A DNA stretch of 64,000 nucleotides from Schizochytrium sp. TIO01 (lineage: Eukaryota; Sar; Bigyra; Thraustochytrida; Thraustochytriidae): assembly GCA_004764695.1 (NCBI GenBank), contig SMSO01000035.1:2044001-2108000 (forward strand), in the 5' to 3' direction. Positions 1-9,530 of the stretch are shown here, in pieces. The notes beneath the pieces are model-generated. The model searched no databases and was not told where the DNA came from. It saw only the letters and a list, made by a program, of their open reading frames with translations. The position numbers and the translations under genes are program-made. Position 1 is the stretch's first letter; each line of letters opens with the position of its first letter.

Positions 1-2
1 CT

Positions 3-230
3 TATGGACTTATTCATGGCAAGTCGGTTCGTCTTGATCCGACCAAAATTCATGACGTACTCATGTCCACGCTTATCTTAGCTGCTGTTGTCGGATGCTT
101 TTTTCTTCTGTGCTTACGTCACATTCTGTGGGCACAATCTACTCAATTTGTGTTGCAAAATGTTGATGCAATCCTCCTGATGTGCGCCTATGTTACAGCA
201 ACTGTGGCAGCGGTCATTCTTCTCCAGTGA
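3..230 (+). CDS. C-terminal fragment of a membrane protein (5' end outside window)
   Basis: The third forward frame is open from the window edge to a TGA at 228-230 and gives 75 residues, far more hydrophobic than chance. Two membrane segments are visible: one around LILAAVVGCFFLLCL and one at the very end, AILLMCAYVTATVAAVILLQ. The stop follows the last helix directly, so there is no cytosolic or lumenal tail. The family cannot be assigned from this fragment. The other two frames hit stops early, which supports this frame. It could be the tail of a multipass transporter or of a receptor. Confidence 0.6.
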   Translation, partial: YGLIHGKSVRLDPTKIHDVLMSTLILAAVVGCFFLLCLRHILWAQSTQFVLQNVDAILLMCAYVTATVAAVILLQ

Positions 231-1481
231 TTGCAGTTTATACTCGAGATACGTCTATTTGCTTGACGTTATATGTTTTAAAAAGTTTTAGAAAACAATA
301 ACATGAATATTGATCACTAAGTTAGCTTGTGTTTACGAGGATCTTTGTGACACTATGACAGAGTTCTTTTTTTCTAAGAAGAAATCGCTTCAACCGCTCA
401 GGAGTAGGTATACATTCCCATGCATCCTCTGTTCAACAAATATAGTGCATTATAGTATGTCTCTGTTGGGCCGTCTATCCCCTTTGCAAGAGCTCAGATT
501 GTTCGAAAGCAAAGGATATGCAGTAGTTGACACCCGTTGAATTGTTAGACGTTGACTATTGTTTTAAACTTGAAACTTAATTATTATTATTTTAATTTAA
601 AATAAGTTTAAAATATTATTATTTTAAAGTAAAATCAATTGATAATTTAATTGAAATAATAAAAATAAAATCATTTTTTTTAATTTAGGGAATAAATTAA
701 AGAATAGTCAAGAGTAGCAAGCAAGAGCATCCAACGTGTGTCATTCACCCAATCCATCATGTCCATACATTCTATTTAGCAAAGATACCAAACGACTCTG
801 CTCCCTCCAGAACGACCTTGCGATCGCATGATGGATTCCCAAATGTAGAGATCATCAATTATCAATCCACAGCTACAACTTCCTTTCCATTTTAGGACCC
901 TATGTCGATTGCGTTGCTGCTTGCTTGGCTTGGTTGCTTTCCTGCATTCTTATAGGTGCATCAATCATGCTACAGGTGAACCTTTGCTATTGTATCCCAT
1001 CGAGTACGTCTTTGAAAGCGAACTGTCTAAGTGGCCAAAAATACGCACTGATCGATGGATTTAGTTCTCCTCGATTCTAGATTGGCGACTTTCTCTTATC
1101 CAAGCAAGGACGTGATACTTATTCCCAATACAACAGAAACAAAAGGGATCAACACATCAGATCAAGAGTCAAGTGGGTATAGATGACTTCCTACTATAGG
1201 CTATTTTTTTTCTGCAAGTGGTTTATAGAGGTGCTCAAAGTCCAGAATAAAGTAGGTAAATTGAAGAAAACAACATGAACGAGCGAAATAAATGAGAGAA
1301 TGAATGATCGATAGAATGATCGTGACATTTAGATCCATCAAAAGCAAACCACCGCGCGATCTAGGTCAGGCAGACCTTAAATCGCTGGCGGGGGTTGGCG
1401 TTTTAAGGGCCGGGCTTAGTCGTATTCGCGAGTAAAGGGAAGCCAGGCCCGCGCGGGCGGTCGCAGAGATCAAGCGGCGAA
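231..1481. other. Intergenic spacer upstream of the ARID-LSD1 gene
   Basis: No credible gene is seen. The stretch 563-690 is almost pure A/T with TTATTATTATTTT-type runs. From about 1375 the composition switches to GC-rich sequence that runs into the start codon at 1482, as expected for the promoter and 5' UTR of the downstream gene. The only reading frames here are short and lack coding character. Confidence 0.5.
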
Positions 1482-4400
1482 ATGGGCGTGCGTGGCACGG
1501 CGTCCTCCACGTCCTCGGCGGCGGCCACTCCGCTTCCGCAAAGCGGCGTGGCGATTGGAGCTCATGAAAATCAAGGCCTCGCAGCACGCTCGAGCGAGGT
1601 CGGCGGCGAGGAAATTCGCGGCCGCGAAATTCAGGGACATGAAATTCGAGATCACGAAATTCGAGGTCGCGAAATTCGACCCCATGATAGCCGAGATTTC
1701 GGAGCACAACAAAGTATTATGCAGGACAAACGCAGACCTGAAAACCGTGGCGTTGAGCAGCTGTCAAGGTATGAATCAAGGCTTAATTTCTTTTCTAGGC
1801 TAGGACGCGTTCATCCAGAGCTCTTCAAGCACCCTGGATGTGCAGGTCTTGGTGTAGCACCCGGTAAATCAAGATGGCCATCTGTGGGGTCCAAAGCATT
1901 GGATCTTCACCAGCTTCTGCAGGAAGTCATGCGTCATGGAGGTTTCACTAATGTCGTGGAAAACAAACTCTGGAAGGTGTGTGGTCTCGCGCTTTATTTA
2001 CCACCTTCATGCACATCAATGTCAGCACAGTTGCGACAAAACTATCAAAAGTATCTTCTCGATTTCGAGGAGCTCTTGCGCGGAGAAATCGGTCCTGCTG
2101 GACATAGTGGTGGCCGTTCGCCAGCGGTTACCGTCAAGACCGAAGCAGGACGTAATAGCTCCACAAGCCCGTCAAAGGGACTTAAACCGCAACCTAACTT
2201 TTTTGACTTTGGCCATTTCGTGGACGATATGGTGCTTCAGGAGTCTGGCGCCATTGCAATGCACTACAATGCTCGAGCGATGATGCCACAGGAGCTTCTT
2301 GCCTTCCCAGAGTTTGGCTATGATTGCGCTCCGGAGGTTCGTTGTGTTTATTTGGATATTCGGAATCATATTCTATACCACTGGGCGATGGACGTGCGCC
2401 GAGAACTTCTGCTCGACGCCCACATCCTTGGGCCTCTTGCGACAAAATTCGGCAACTCCCCAGAATGCGAACCTTGGTTCGATCCCAAACTCATTACTCG
2501 TATCTTTACTTTTCTCGAGACCTGCGGTTCTATCAACACAGGTGCGTTTAAGTACTCCATCGAGCGGCCCTTGCGCGTGAGTGTTCCCGGTAACCTCGGT
2601 ATCGGATCCAAGCGGATTGTTGTCATTGGTGCCGGGTTTGCTGGCCTTGCAGCAGCAACGCAACTTAAACATTTTGGCCATCAAGTCATTGTGCTGGAAG
2701 GCCGAGGCCGTGTTGGAGGTCGTGCTTTCACTGATCGCAGCTTTGGAGGCGCTGCTGTTGATGTAGGCGCTATGCTCATCACCGGTGGTGTCGCACATCC
2801 CGCTCGTATGCTCAGTGACCAGCTTGGCCAGCCGTTACACCCCGTTAATCCAACGTGCCCCTTGTATTGGAGCGATGGACGTAAACGTGCACGCGTTACC
2901 GAGGAAATGGACCAGGCAGTAGAGGCATCGTTTCTTAATGCCACAGAACGTGCTGTCGAAGAGAAAGTGGTACTTCTCACACAGGATCGTTTCTCGGGTC
3001 GTGTAGATGTTGAGGAATTTCGAAAAGACCCAAAACCACAGCAACTGCAGGCTACTAATGGAGACCGTAGTTTGACGACTCCAACAGCTACGCAGAACAG
3101 AAAAGAAATTATCCAGAATATCTTATCACCAGCAATGCTCAAAGAATTTGCTATCATCCCCGAAGTCCAAAAGCGAAGACCTTTGACCCAACTTGATGCC
3201 GGAATTGATGCTCACGATCCTCGTGTTCCACAACTCCACTCTGAGTTATCCCCTGCTGTGGAGGCTGCTTCCATGGCATCTACACCTGTAGAGACCTTGC
3301 TGGAACGGGTTCGCAGTGTCATTGAGGTAGCTGGGCAATGCTCTACACTAGCCAAGGAGGATGAAGCTCGAGTGCAGGCTGCTTTGAATCGCTTTGAAGG
3401 TTCTGAGCGTATTAGTGAAGGCTTCCAGGTGGCAAAGGACTCAATCGATCGTGCGACATTAGCTGTCCAACATGCTAACGGGGTTCTAGACGATGTTCGA
3501 CGTATGAACAAAACCTTTGCGCCGTTTGTTCCTAGTGAAACGAGCACTGCAACTGAGGTGGACTCAAATACAGCGGATAAGGTTATGCGCAAGTTTGATG
3601 TCTCGCTGCAATCAGCATTGGACCACTTCCTTTCTGTAAGGCCTCCAACTGAACCTGACCAAAAGGCTCTGTTGCAGTGGCATATGGCAAACCTAGAATA
3701 TGCTTGTGCGACTTCTCTCTCCAATGTTTCTAACACTCACTGGGACCAGGATGATGAGTACTCTTTTCAGGGCCCACACTACCTCCTACCACACGGTTTT
3801 AGCACACTTGCCTATGGTCTTGCTAACAGCGTTCGCCATGATATCCACTTTGGTGCGAAAGTAGAAACCATCAAGTCTGAAGTTGCAGCTGATGGTGTAG
3901 TGGTTGAATATGAAGATGCAGCTGGATCCAAGGGCTTAATTGAGGCCGATGCTGTACTTGTTACTGTCCCTCTCGGGGTTTTGAAGCGGAATGAGTTGCG
4001 TTTCGAGCCTCCTCTCCCTCCATGGAAACAAGGTGCTATTGATCGCCTTGGCTTTGGTAATCTTAACAAGGTTGTGGTCGAGTTTCCTGAAATCTTCTGG
4101 AGCAAGGAGTTTGATGTCTGTGGTCGTGTAGTGACGGCAAACGACGAGGCGGGTACTCGTCTCGTGGTTCCTGGCCCTTCAGAATCATCATCTTCTAGTG
4201 AATTCGATTACGATGAGCATCGTGGCGAATTTTTTACATTTTGGCCACTCAATCGATGCCTTCCTGACAGCCGGCCAATTCTTATGTTCCTCGTTGCAGG
4301 CAAAGCTGCCCACAATGTGGAGAAGGCGGAACCGTCTGCGGTCGTCGACAGTCTCATGCTTGTGCTTCGTAAGATGTTCATGAACCAACAGATACCTGAT

Positions 4401-5459
4401 CCGGTGCGTGCCACCGTTACGAAATGGTCATCTGATCCGATGGCTCGTGGCGCCTACTCTTATGTTGCAGTTGGCGCTACCGGCGAAGAATATGATTTAT
4501 TGGCGGAGCCTGTCAAGAACAAGATTTTCTTCGCTGGTGAAGCAACATCTCGCGAGCACCCAGCTACTACTGGAGGTGCCTACCTCAGTGGTATCCGAGA
4601 AGCTTGTAAGCTAGCTACACGTTTCGGCCGTGAAGTCCAGGTATCTCGCATCTTTCGTGATGCGCATACTTCTGCACACGAGCTCCTAGCAAACTCTGGC
4701 AACTGGTACGGACGCAAGGAATGGAAAAGACTCAAGCCAACTGATGCTTTTATTGAAAATGTTATGCATAAACGCGAAAATGATAATGAAGGGGATGTGG
4801 GTGCTACTTCCAAAGCAGGTACCACACCGACACCACGTGTGTCCCGTGCTGCATCAGCAGCTAGCCATGCAACAAGCAGGACGCGTGCAACCAGTGTAGG
4901 GATGGATTCTTCCTCAAATGCAACACCGACGTTAAAGAGGATGGCACCTAGTAAAGTTGACACCACCACACCCGTAAGAACTGCACCAAAGTACGGAGGG
5001 ACGCGGAGCAGCAGTAGTAGTAGTAGCAGTAGTAGCAGTAGCATAAGTAGTGGTAGCAGCATAAGCCGCAGCAAGCGAAGCTATGCCAATGGTGGATCGG
5101 GTACTAATGCTTTCTTCCCTGCACCAGCAGGTGTTGATACACCTGCTGGAATAACATCAGTAGGTAATAGCGTTGGAGCAGGGTCCACAAAACGTGGACG
5201 CTGGTCCGACGCGGGTGCAGCCAAAGAGGCCGCGATTAAATCTACAACGCTTGAAGAGGCTCAGCGTATCATAAACCCAAAACCTCGCGTGTACAAACAG
5301 CGTGGGCGACCCCGGCGCGGGCCGCCTCCTCGTGTTACACAAATGTCCACGGCGCCACTTTTAAGAGAGCTTTCACAGCGGAAACGCAAGCTCGAGCCCA
5401 CAGCACAGTCCAGTAAGATTGGAGCCGAGATTGCGGCGCTCTTGTACTCTGCTTCATAA
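1482..5459 (+). CDS. ARID-SWIRM-amine oxidase (LSD1/KDM1-like) protein with C-terminal AT-hook
   Basis: Single uninterrupted frame of 1325 residues. Domains in order: five EIRGR-type pentapeptide repeats (45-69); an ARID DNA-binding domain (about 98-197, with LDLHQLLQEVMRHGGF and LRQNYQKYLLDFE); a SWIRM domain (about 262-354); then a flavin amine oxidase starting with the FAD-binding VVIGAGFAGLAAA (about 380) and RVGGRAFT. About 300 residues of helical insertion sit where human LSD1 has its Tower domain, followed by the LSD1 signature LLQWHMANLEYACAT and WDQDDEYSFQGPH. The flavin-contacting lysine of NLNKVV is K863. The core closes with FFAGEATSREHPATTGGAYLSG. The tail has a poly-Ser run (5008-5061) and an AT-hook-like GRPRRGPPPR near residue 1275. 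Known LSD1 enzymes demethylate H3K4me1/2 in the nucleus; that role is inferred here. The ATG at 1482 starts the frame in a GC-rich leader. The 3' end lies 16 bp from the convergent TPR gene. Confidence 0.93.
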   Translation: MGVRGTASSTSSAAATPLPQSGVAIGAHENQGLAARSSEVGGEEIRGREIQGHEIRDHEIRGREIRPHDSRDFGAQQSIMQDKRRPENRGVEQLSRYESRLNFFSRLGRVHPELFKHPGCAGLGVAPGKSRWPSVGSKALDLHQLLQEVMRHGGFTNVVENKLWKVCGLALYLPPSCTSMSAQLRQNYQKYLLDFEELLRGEIGPAGHSGGRSPAVTVKTEAGRNSSTSPSKGLKPQPNFFDFGHFVDDMVLQESGAIAMHYNARAMMPQELLAFPEFGYDCAPEVRCVYLDIRNHILYHWAMDVRRELLLDAHILGPLATKFGNSPECEPWFDPKLITRIFTFLETCGSINTGAFKYSIERPLRVSVPGNLGIGSKRIVVIGAGFAGLAAATQLKHFGHQVIVLEGRGRVGGRAFTDRSFGGAAVDVGAMLITGGVAHPARMLSDQLGQPLHPVNPTCPLYWSDGRKRARVTEEMDQAVEASFLNATERAVEEKVVLLTQDRFSGRVDVEEFRKDPKPQQLQATNGDRSLTTPTATQNRKEIIQNILSPAMLKEFAIIPEVQKRRPLTQLDAGIDAHDPRVPQLHSELSPAVEAASMASTPVETLLERVRSVIEVAGQCSTLAKEDEARVQAALNRFEGSERISEGFQVAKDSIDRATLAVQHANGVLDDVRRMNKTFAPFVPSETSTATEVDSNTADKVMRKFDVSLQSALDHFLSVRPPTEPDQKALLQWHMANLEYACATSLSNVSNTHWDQDDEYSFQGPHYLLPHGFSTLAYGLANSVRHDIHFGAKVETIKSEVAADGVVVEYEDAAGSKGLIEADAVLVTVPLGVLKRNELRFEPPLPPWKQGAIDRLGFGNLNKVVVEFPEIFWSKEFDVCGRVVTANDEAGTRLVVPGPSESSSSSEFDYDEHRGEFFTFWPLNRCLPDSRPILMFLVAGKAAHNVEKAEPSAVVDSLMLVLRKMFMNQQIPDPVRATVTKWSSDPMARGAYSYVAVGATGEEYDLLAEPVKNKIFFAGEATSREHPATTGGAYLSGIREACKLATRFGREVQVSRIFRDAHTSAHELLANSGNWYGRKEWKRLKPTDAFIENVMHKRENDNEGDVGATSKAGTTPTPRVSRAASAASHATSRTRATSVGMDSSSNATPTLKRMAPSKVDTTTPVRTAPKYGGTRSSSSSSSSSSSSISSGSSISRSKRSYANGGSGTNAFFPAPAGVDTPAGITSVGNSVGAGSTKRGRWSDAGAAKEAAIKSTTLEEAQRIINPKPRVYKQRGRPRRGPPPRVTQMSTAPLLRELSQRKRKLEPTAQSSKIGAEIAALLYSAS
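1611..1685 (+). repeat. 15-bp coding minisatellite (5 units) in the ARID-LSD1 N-terminus
   Basis: Five tandem 15-bp units starting gaaattc encode EIRGR, EIQGH, EIRDH, EIRGR and EIRPH. The unit is a multiple of three, so copy-number changes would keep the frame. The region lies in the probably disordered N-terminus before the ARID domain. Confidence 0.8.
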
Positions 5460-5475
5460 AAATCACAACAAATTA

Positions 5476-6519
5476 TCATGATGAGGAAGATGATGATGCA
5501 GCTCCACCATTCTGCTCACTAGCTAATTTCTGAGTAACAAATGTTCTAAACCTGTTGACTTTTTCCCTGACGCCTACAAATTGCTCGTCTTGCGCCAAAG
5601 ACGGCTCAGAGGCAATGAGACGGGTGCAAAGATCCTGTGCATTCTCAAGACACTCGTCAGCCAGAGAAGCCTGTGCTGCTGCCATGTGACACTCAGCAAG
5701 GAGTAGCCAAATCTCCACAATAGTGTCATTCTCATTAATAAGGCGTTCCATGAGCGGGATAGCCCGTACACATTCACCAACCTCCATGAGAATACGGGCT
5801 GTTGCTGCACGGAATTCAAACGGGATCAAAGTCTCAACATCCTCCTCTTCTGCTTGATCAAGAAGCGGCGTGGCGTCCATCATCATGTCATCGTCGTCGC
5901 CTCCTTGGTCTGTATAACCAAGTGCTTTTTGGATTCTGTCAAGGGCATCGAGCACAAGTGGCTTGGCATCATCCGGGCGGTTTTGACTGAGGCGAAAGCT
6001 CGCCATGCACTGAAGTGCTTGCGGATGTCCAGGGTACACCTGAAGTGCCCGAGTGAGGTACTTGTCACAGCGAGCTTCGGCATCATCTTCAAAGCACAAA
6101 TCACTCATAAAAAGCTCGGCCAAACTGCAGTATGCACAGGCAAGCTGACGGGCAGACAACTTAGTTTCAATGTGCTCAGCACCCTTGGGCTCGCATGCCT
6201 GAAGTTGTTTCTCCAAAAGATCAACACCACGTTCGTAGGCCGCAAGGGCATCCTGGTTCCCAGAGATCTGGCCCAGGTACATGTAAAAAGTCGGGTCATT
6301 TGGAATGCTATCCACACCACGCTTGAACATCTCGCGAGCCTCGTCAACGCGTCCCATATCCATGTATGTTTCACCAAGTACGCGAAGAAGATCTACATGG
6401 CGCGGTTCTTGTTCCAAACCCTTGAGCAGGAATTGCACGGCAAGATCTTCATTGCCACCAGCCAGAAGCTGCTCGCCCTTGATGAGCAGTTGGTCAGCAG
6501 AATGTTTGGGATCGCTCAT
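5476..6519 (-). CDS. TPR protein, probable Acl4-type ribosomal-protein assembly chaperone
   Basis: 347 residues starting at the ATG 6517-6519. The first 110 residues are tandem TPR helices (AVQFLLKGLEQEPRHVDLLR, then GETYMDMGRVDEAREMFKRG and NDPTFYMYLGQI). An acidic linker DDDDMMM follows near 200, then PFEFRAATARILMEVGECVRAIPLMERL and VEIWLLLAECH. This order (TPRs, acidic patch, FEFR helix pair) resembles yeast Acl4, the dedicated chaperone of ribosomal protein uL4/RPL4 in cytosol and nucleus. The assignment rests on remembered family features. The protein ends in a poly-Ser tail after EQNGGAASS. It is convergent with the ARID-LSD1 gene, so the two 3' UTRs must overlap. Confidence 0.8.
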   Translation of the reverse strand: MSDPKHSADQLLIKGEQLLAGGNEDLAVQFLLKGLEQEPRHVDLLRVLGETYMDMGRVDEAREMFKRGVDSIPNDPTFYMYLGQISGNQDALAAYERGVDLLEKQLQACEPKGAEHIETKLSARQLACAYCSLAELFMSDLCFEDDAEARCDKYLTRALQVYPGHPQALQCMASFRLSQNRPDDAKPLVLDALDRIQKALGYTDQGGDDDDMMMDATPLLDQAEEEDVETLIPFEFRAATARILMEVGECVRAIPLMERLINENDTIVEIWLLLAECHMAAAQASLADECLENAQDLCTRLIASEPSLAQDEQFVGVREKVNRFRTFVTQKLASEQNGGAASSSSSS

Positions 6520-6692
6520 ATTATTTGTAAATAGCTATGTAAGGAGCACAACGCTTGATTTGTTGGTCTTCGGCTGTAGCTTCACGCCGTGTAGCTTTAA
6601 ATGTGTGGCGGACCGTAACCAGGGCTTCTTAAGTCGAGATAAAAAGCGATCAGAAGAACGAGGCAACACAGCTATATCAGTGAATCCCTCGA
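6520..6692. promoter_or_regulatory. Probable shared divergent promoter
   Basis: Only 173 bp separate the minus-strand TPR gene from the first ATG of the proposed plus-strand gene at 6693. If that exon is real, the interval must hold both start regions. No specific motif is recognised. Confidence 0.35.
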
Positions 6693-7590
6693 ATGGATTC
6701 ACTGGACTGTACCGATCTAGCACCAAGGGAGACTCCGAAAAGCACGGGGCTGCGTAGAGCTCCGCTAACTACGTCAAAATATTCAACCTCGTCTGTAACC
6801 CCGGTCCGAGATCTCTGGAGCGGGCTTGAACCGTGTCAGGCTCAGCACTTGGTGCTTTGGGCGCTGAGGATTCGCTTGCTCGATGAGTGGTCGTCGGGAA
6901 ATCGGAGAAATATTGAGGTTAGAGATCCGTTGGTCAGTTTATCCGAGAACTGTGAGTAATGGTAAACAATCAAAGCACGGAGAAGGGCGTCTTAGCGTGC
7001 AAAACGATTGCTGAGCAGGTTTCTGGACCTGACAATAGGTAAACTCTTGAAGTTGAATCTAAGCCTTTTCATTTGGTTGAGAAATAGGGCATTCGTTAAT
7101 TTTGGGGAGAGATCAATTCAATTGAACCCGAGTTGCAAGGGCATCGCTTACACTCAACTTGTGATCTAACGCACCTTGCTGACGACTGCAGATAGATTAT
7201 AAGCCTTTGCCTATTGACGACAACGATAAGTACACAAAGAAGCTCGAAAGAATGGGCAAGAAGAAAAGTGGCGGAAAGGCAAGTAAAAAGGGAGGCGCTC
7301 CTGAGATTGTGAATGCGGTGCTTGAATTTCCTCCCGAGAGGGAGCAGATGACGTTACTCTACAGGAAAGCAAGCTTCGACGTACTTCCACCCGAAAATTC
7401 TGCAAGTTTGAGCAAACTTATCAAGTATCAGCAGGATCATGTTCATCGCAGTGTGGTCCCTGGCTACGCGGAGTTTCTGAAGGAGCGGAAGTTCTGGATG
7501 TCAGGTGACGAGGTTCCCGAAGGGGCTATTCCAAAAGCCCCAGCGCCTCCTAAGGCATCTAAAGATGGTGGCAAGAAGAAGAAGAAGTAG
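6693..7590 (+). CDS. Lys-rich hypothetical protein, probably two exons
   Basis: The 3' part is clearly coding: from the Met at 7252 (MGKKKSGGKASKKGG) to the TAG at 7588-7590, ending in DGGKKKKK. The frame is open further upstream to about 7183 but has no ATG there. A consistent model joins exon 1 (6693-6951, from ATG) through a strong GTGAGT donor at 6952 to an acceptor ending ATAG at 7195. Phase 1 matches on both sides, giving 217 residues with junction ENYYKPLPIDDNDKYTKK. The alternative is a one-exon protein of 112 residues from 7252. The core (FPPEREQMTLLYRKASFDVLP and KERKFW) is not recognised. Lys-rich MGKKK starts are common in small flagellar proteins, but that is only a hint. Confidence 0.55.
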
Positions 7591-8037
7591 TATCCTCCTG
7601 TTCTTCCTTCTCAAAAAAGAATAAAAGAGTGAGTGGAAAATGTTTGTTTCTCCTGTTATAAAAAAATAAAAATGTACAAGTCAGCACACTACTTCTCAAG
7701 ATTTTCTACTGGCTGTCGAGTTTATAGTTTCAATCTAATGTGAATCATAACACTCCAGATCCTATCATTAGATAAATTCAAGCTTCATAAATATGTCTAT
7801 CAACGGCTGACTACACTGAACATTGGATTGAGTAGTGTTGTGTTTCATACACAGAAGAATAAATGCAAGAGGAGTGGGCGAGTCGGAAAAAATGTAAGAT
7901 CAAGTTATCATCGAGGTTTAAAGGGAAGAATAATAAAACAAAATTGTGATGTTTCGATGTATGTGAGAAAAGACGCATCACTGGCAACAGTCATTGGTGC
8001 AAATAAACCCAGCGAAAGGTGAACGAAGCAAGGGAAC
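7591..8037. other. Spacer between convergent genes
   Basis: An AATAAAAG polyadenylation-like sequence lies at about 7619-7626, just after the Lys-rich gene. A 64-codon frame at 7828-8022 has no coding character and no conserved motif. The region probably holds the 3' UTRs of the Lys-rich gene and of the minus-strand ankyrin gene. Confidence 0.5.
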
Positions 8038-9021
8038 TCATGATAAGAGCTCCTCAACTTCTTCATTGTAGTGCTCAGTACCGTCAGAACCACGATAGCA
8101 AGTATCCGAGTGAGAGTAATCGCCAGGAGTTTTACCTTCTTTATCTTTACGGGTTTTGTCACCGCCAAGCTCGAGCAAAAGTTTCACAATCTGTGCATTT
8201 CCCCGGAAGGCAGCAATATGCAGTGGCGTAAGGCCCCACTCGTTTGCAGCATTAATATCAGCGCCTCCAGGTCCAGCCAGGATGCGAATGACCTCTTCAT
8301 GCTCCTTTGAGCCATTGTCAGCTGCTTTGTGCATTGACGTGGCACCAGAAAGCGTAGCCGCCTTTGCGTTCGCGCCTCCGTACGTCACAAGCCAACGGCA
8401 AACCTCAATATTAGCAGCACTTGATGCTTGAATAAGCGCCGTTTCACCAAAAGTACTAGGACTATCTACCGGAATGCCGAGTGAGAGCACAAGCTCTGCA
8501 ATGGTGTCTCCGAAGAGACGCAGGTTACCTGAATTCGGGTCAACAATGTATTCGATGGAATCCAGGCTTTGCACATTGGCTCTAACGCCGTGTTTCCATT
8601 CAGGTGTTTTCGACGCTGTCACATCGTAGACATTTCCAGTTTCGACCTCTACAATACAGTGGTCTAGAAATGTGGTGAGGACTTTGTCCTCATCGTCCTC
8701 ATCTTCATCGTCAAAACCTTCTTCAAAGCCGTCGCCACCCTTCTTGACCCTGCTCTCTAGTTGCAAAAGCCAAAATTCTTTGCCCTCAATGTCTTGGCAA
8801 GGCCAAGGCCGAACAGCATCTTTGTAGTCCATATCCTTCTCCACTCGAACAGCCTCAACACTTTGCGCAAGCTTTTCCATTCCACTTTCTACAGCGCTCC
8901 TCTGAGCAGGCACCAAGCTGCCCAATGAGGCCTTCTTAAACACGCGATCAGTAGCGCCCAGGAGGTTGTTGCGAGCAGCGGCTCTCAGACGAGCTCCGTC
9001 TGCGGATTGGGATGCCGTCAT
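8038..9021 (-). CDS. Ankyrin-repeat protein
   Basis: 327 residues if started at the ATG 9019-9021 (MTASQSADGARLRAAARNN). The frame runs 30 codons further upstream, but that extension is basic and low in coding character. The N-terminal half has an unassigned region (VRPWPCQDIEGKEFWLLQLE) and an acidic run of Asp/Glu near 120. About residue 195 onward shows ankyrin repeats: FGETALIQASSAANIEVCRW, SGATSMHKAADNGSKEHEEV, and the best one, WGLTPLHIAAFRGNAQIVKL. Ankyrin repeats bind proteins; no partner can be inferred. The gene is divergent from another ankyrin gene at 9531. Confidence 0.85.
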   Translation of the reverse strand: MTASQSADGARLRAAARNNLLGATDRVFKKASLGSLVPAQRSAVESGMEKLAQSVEAVRVEKDMDYKDAVRPWPCQDIEGKEFWLLQLESRVKKGGDGFEEGFDDEDEDDEDKVLTTFLDHCIVEVETGNVYDVTASKTPEWKHGVRANVQSLDSIEYIVDPNSGNLRLFGDTIAELVLSLGIPVDSPSTFGETALIQASSAANIEVCRWLVTYGGANAKAATLSGATSMHKAADNGSKEHEEVIRILAGPGGADINAANEWGLTPLHIAAFRGNAQIVKLLLELGGDKTRKDKEGKTPGDYSHSDTCYRGSDGTEHYNEEVEELLS

Positions 9022-9530
9022 CGGGGATATGTTCCTGGCTTTGCTTCTGCTGCACTCTCGGACGCGATTCCGATTCGGTCTTGCAGATATTGCTCGATGA
9101 TGATTCTTCAACTTGAAGGTTAGTTTTTCTACTCTTCATTCATTTGTTCATTCCCTTTCCCATATAGATACAGAGGCCAATATTTCATAGTGCGTGAACT
9201 AACCTTAAAAAGTGTCCGTGAGTGTAGAGGAAAGCAAGGTTTTGCAGAATCCGCTGACGCAAAGCCGATTAAAGCATAGACCGAAAAGCGCATACGGCGG
9301 AGTTCTGGAAAGTCCAAAGCACACCGAGGCCAAGGCGGCGTGATACTAACACTCAATAGTCAAGTTTTAAGGTCGTTCGATAAAGTTCAGGGAAAGACTT
9401 GGAGCAAACCTTGGCGACTGAACGGTCATATTCAACTAAAACGCGAAGCTACAGAAGAAAGTAATTGCAGAGTTGGCCTGCATTGAAGATATCGAAGCAC
9501 GCTCATAATAATAAAAAGTGCACTTGAAGA
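9022..9530. promoter_or_regulatory. Divergent intergenic region between two ankyrin genes
   Basis: About 500 bp separate the two head-to-head start codons and must contain both promoters and 5' UTRs. No TATA element or repeat stands out. Short frames here lack coding character. Confidence 0.4.

Noticed and set aside
5854-6534. 226-codon plus-strand frame within the TPR gene
   Set aside because: It is antisense to the TPR repeats, with no motif.
8038-9111. Longer N-terminus for the ankyrin protein
   Set aside because: The extra 30 codons are basic and irregular and resemble a leader. The Met at 9021 is followed by coherent sequence.
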